In this document: positions 13,600 through 15,846 of the stretch, piece by piece
How positions within the stretch are numbered: position 1 is the stretch's first letter
How the letters are laid out: every line of letters begins with the position of its first letter
NCBI GenBank assembly: GCA_031261865.1
Contig: JAISIV010000006.1
Coordinates: 1 to 15,846, forward strand
Length of the DNA stretch: 15,846 nt
Source of the DNA: Lactobacillaceae bacterium
Lineage (GTDB): Bacteria > Bacillota > Bacilli > Lactobacillales > Lactobacillaceae
Reading direction: 5' to 3'
Made by a program: the position numbers and the translations under genes
Notes under the pieces: model-generated
The model's input: only the letters and a program-made list of their open reading frames with translations
Told to the model about the DNA's origin: nothing
Database searches by the model: none

Positions 13600-13631
13600 T
13601 ATTTTCACATTTGTGTATTAGGATATTAATT

Positions 13632-14531
13632 ATGAAACTCGGGATTATTGGAACCGGTGGTGTTGCTCAAAAAGCATATTTACCGTTGTACGCACAAAAT
13701 CAAGATAAAGCGGATTTTATTATTTCTAGTCGTTCGATCGGTAAAGCTTGGCAGGTTCAAGAAAAATATAATTTCGTAGGCGCTGTTCAAGGTGTTGATG
13801 AATTATTAGAACAAAAAGTTGACGCCGTCATGATTCATTCTAAAACCGATACTCATTTTCAAATCGCTAAAACTTTTCTTGAAAATGACGTTAATGTTTT
13901 TGTCGACAAACCGATCAGCCAAGATTTGGATGAGATTATGTCACTTCAATTTTCGGCTAAACAACATCAAAAAATATTGATGGCAGGTTTCAATCGTCGC
14001 TTTGCGCCATTTGTTGACGAGCTTAAAAAGATTAGCAACAAAAAGATGATTGTCGCCACTAAAAACCGAGCTAACGAACCGAGTCCTACTGAATGGGTTT
14101 TGTACGACTTATTTATTCACCCGCTAGATACCGCGATTTATCTTTTGGACGAACCGATTATCGATTTCGATAGCCATATTCAAGAAAACAATGGCTTATT
14201 GGAAAGCGCCTACGTCATTCTAAAAACTCCAACGACTACAGCGATTGTCAGCATGAATTTAATGTCAGGTGCCAATTTAGAAACTTTCCAAGTTCAAGCG
14301 CCAAGCGGAACCTATACGGTTGATAATTTATCGACTCTTAAAATCGATGATGGAGAATCGACGAAATTAATTGCCCCAAGTAATTGGCAGACAAACCTCA
14401 CCACTCGCGGTTTCGAACCAATGGTCATTAGTTTTATCGCTCATTTGGGCGGGGAGGATGTCGATTTGAGGCAAGAAAATGTTTTAGTCAGTCATCAAAT
14501 AATTCGCAGAATGTTGGAGAAGAGATTATGA
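13632..14531 (+). CDS. Gfo/Idh/MocA-family oxidoreductase (second copy)
   Basis: With the start at ATG 13632 the protein has 299 residues. It shows the Rossmann motif GIIGTGGVAQ (4-13), Asp-Lys-Pro (92-94) with the catalytic Lys, GFNRRF (119-124), and DLFIHPLD (159-166) near the active site, like the MviM group of COG0673. The substrate is unknown. The open frame continues back to 13542 through tRNA-Pro, but AGGA (13620-13623) sits 8 bases before 13632 and the N-terminus then starts right at the Rossmann strand, so the later start is right. It overlaps the next gene by 4 bases (ATGA). It is clearly distinct from the oxidoreductase at 5003-5986, not a recent duplicate. Confidence 0.9.
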   Translation: MKLGIIGTGGVAQKAYLPLYAQNQDKADFIISSRSIGKAWQVQEKYNFVGAVQGVDELLEQKVDAVMIHSKTDTHFQIAKTFLENDVNVFVDKPISQDLDEIMSLQFSAKQHQKILMAGFNRRFAPFVDELKKISNKKMIVATKNRANEPSPTEWVLYDLFIHPLDTAIYLLDEPIIDFDSHIQENNGLLESAYVILKTPTTTAIVSMNLMSGANLETFQVQAPSGTYTVDNLSTLKIDDGESTKLIAPSNWQTNLTTRGFEPMVISFIAHLGGEDVDLRQENVLVSHQIIRRMLEKRL

Positions 14532-15640
14532 AGAGAAGTGCTTTGAATAATTTAATTGCAGCCGGATTGAGTTTGGCTTTAGTTGGCGGAGTCGGGTTTG
14601 GCGTTTCTAAAATGATTATTCCTGCATTCGGAATTAATAAAACGCGTGTGGAACCAACAATTTCAAAATATGTTCGAGACATATTAGCTAAGCAAATTAA
14701 AACTTATAACAAAGTTGCACCTAGTTTGTGGCCAAACAATAAAGATGTCAATTTAGAATCAATAGTTCAAGATATCGACAATGATGTTTTCTGGAAAATT
14801 GAACCAAATGGAAAAGTTACTCGTATTTCAAAAAGTGAAGTTTTAAAACATGAAGACATCATGCTTATGAAAATTCCTGGATGGTTCCAAGGATACGCTA
14901 CAAAAAATGGGGCTGGCGCATTTATGGCCGCAAGTAAAAAAGAAATGGCTGATGTTAATCGTCTCAAAAGATACCCACATCTTGGAACGTACGATTTATT
15001 CATCACTTATTCTCACGAAATGTTCCACGCCACCAATCAAGAAGAATGGGCATTTCCCGACAAACAGTACAACACTGATTCCAATGAATATTTGAAACGC
15101 TATGAGGCAAGAGCCGTCCGTCTTCAACTTCAAACTGAATTAATGAAAGCTTATGTCGATAAGGATGAAAAAGCTTTGTCGAAGGCTTTAGGAACTTATC
15201 AATATTACAAAGATAATTTCAAGCAAGATTACAACGACACACTTTTGAACGACCGATTAGAAGGAACGGCTTTCTATTATGAAATTAGAAGTTCGTTATT
15301 TGCCGGTTATCCCAGTCAAGTAACTTCAATGAGCGAAAATGACACCGCTGTAAAAAATCTATTCTTAAATCATACGGATGATTATTTGGATTCCGGTGCG
15401 TATGCTGAAACTTATAACGTCGGTGCTTTAGCTGGATTCGTGTTGGATTGGCAAGCAGATGCTCACCACCAATCTAGAGACATTTGGAAGAAAGCAATGG
15501 CGACGCAGAAGGATACTAGCCCAATGCAGTATCTTTTAGACCACTCTAGTTTAAAAAGAACGGCTTTTGTACCAAAATATACCAAATCAGAATACTTAAA
15601 TAAGTATCAAGAAATCTTAAAGTATAAGCACCTAGACTAA
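14528..15640 (+). CDS. Membrane-anchored putative zinc metallopeptidase, unassigned family
   Basis: A 370-residue protein with one N-terminal membrane helix (about 8-30, no clear cleavage site) and a large outer domain. I do not recognise a named family. Visible are HEMFH (163-167, HExxH zinc and catalytic motif), YEARA (192-196), LEGTAFYYE (244-252), which resembles the EGxAxYxE helix carrying the third zinc Glu of gluzincins, and YNVGALAGFVLDWQA (296-310), which recalls the YxxGAL...LD segment of M61-like peptidases. The 77 residues between HExxH and EGTAFYYE are longer than in classic gluzincins. GGAG (14516-14519) precedes an ATG overlapping the oxidoreductase stop; its own TAA shares a base with the next ATG. 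Peptidase activity is inferred. Confidence 0.7.
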   Translation: MKRSALNNLIAAGLSLALVGGVGFGVSKMIIPAFGINKTRVEPTISKYVRDILAKQIKTYNKVAPSLWPNNKDVNLESIVQDIDNDVFWKIEPNGKVTRISKSEVLKHEDIMLMKIPGWFQGYATKNGAGAFMAASKKEMADVNRLKRYPHLGTYDLFITYSHEMFHATNQEEWAFPDKQYNTDSNEYLKRYEARAVRLQLQTELMKAYVDKDEKALSKALGTYQYYKDNFKQDYNDTLLNDRLEGTAFYYEIRSSLFAGYPSQVTSMSENDTAVKNLFLNHTDDYLDSGAYAETYNVGALAGFVLDWQADAHHQSRDIWKKAMATQKDTSPMQYLLDHSSLKRTAFVPKYTKSEYLNKYQEILKYKHLD

Positions 15641-15846
15641 TGAAATACTATATTTTGCTAAATCGAAATGCCGCGAGCGGTCACGCCTATTCGATAAAAA
15701 CTGAAGTTGAAGAGATTCTAAAGACAAGTAGAGTCGAGTATAAAAATTACGTAACTCCGTCCAAATACGTTGCTGAAAATACCCATTTATAAAATTCTAA
15801 ACAAAAAGGGCCAAAATCATAAGAATATGTTTTTTTTTAAATAGGT
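15640..15846 (+). pseudogene. Diacylglycerol-kinase-like gene start, frame broken at the window end
   Basis: ATG 15640 overlaps the previous stop (TAATG). The first 50 codons read MKYYILLNRNAASGHAYS, then a helix and VEYKNYVTPSKYVAENTHL, which fits the N-terminus of DagK/YegS-type lipid kinases (NPxxG-like loop then the VTxxxxxA segment). A TAA at 15790-15792 ends this frame, yet the next frame continues with YKILNKKGQNHKNMFFF. ATA-GGT at 15841-15846 returns to the first frame just where IGGDGT is expected. The net breaks fall in or near homopolymers (CCC, nine T, AAA) in the last 65 bases, so sequence error at a contig end is as likely as a real pseudogene. Confidence 0.55.

Noticed and set aside
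13542..13631. Extended N-terminus of the second oxidoreductase
   Set aside because: This stretch is the translation of tRNA-Pro(CGG); the Shine-Dalgarno AGGA and the Rossmann strand both point to ATG 13632.
1..15846. CRISPR array, insertion sequence, prophage or toxin-antitoxin module
   Set aside because: No regularly spaced repeats, transposase, integrase, terminal repeats with target duplication, or paired small toxin genes were seen on either strand.

Overview
The window looks like chromosomal DNA of a low-GC Gram-positive lactic acid bacterium, probably Lactobacillaceae in the broad sense. The reasons are the adk-infA-rpmJ-rpsM-rpsK-rpoA-rplQ order, strong AAAGGAGG-type ribosome binding sites, M29 and M32 peptidases, an AzgA-type purine permease, and AT-rich DNA with abundant short intergenic terminators. 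IF-1 and RpoA are rather divergent from the common lactobacilli as I remember them, so I do not name a genus. No IS element, phage gene, CRISPR array or rRNA is visible. No stretch longer than about 175 bases lacks a gene.

Layout. (1) 1-2790: the last codons of adenylate kinase, a terminator, then a translation/transcription operon with its own extended -10 promoter: infA (TTG start), rpmJ, rpsM, rpsK, rpoA, rplQ. A 16-bp bidirectional terminator closes it. (2) 2806-6071: a PepS-like M29 aminopeptidase on the minus strand. Divergent from it is a membrane-anchored, apparently catalytically dead GH25-like protein, overlapping a Gfo/Idh/MocA oxidoreductase, followed by tRNA-Arg(CCT). (3) 6084-11140: a minus-strand AzgA purine permease, divergent from an M32 carboxypeptidase and a GT-C-type membrane glycosyltransferase. 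(4) 11141-13354: rpsP on its own promoter and terminator, a solitary Ogt-type DNA methyltransferase gene, then rimM-trmD. (5) 13355-15846: a structured spacer, tRNA-Pro(CGG), and an overlapping operon of a second Gfo/Idh oxidoreductase, a membrane-anchored HExxH protein that I cannot assign to a named family, and the start of a diacylglycerol-kinase-like gene. That last reading frame is broken within the final 70 bases, probably by poor sequence at a contig end.

How the genes work together. Most of the window is housekeeping: ribosome and RNA polymerase subunits, 16S maturation (RimM), tRNA m1G37 (TrmD) and two C34 tRNAs. Peptide use (M29, M32), purine uptake and DNA repair are added to this. 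The least explained parts are the two cassettes that each pair a Gfo/Idh enzyme with a membrane-anchored extracytoplasmic protein. One partner is a GH25-fold pseudoenzyme read from a seemingly leaderless mRNA. The other is a gluzincin-like putative peptidase coupled to a lipid-kinase-like gene. These are the best candidates for undescribed biology.
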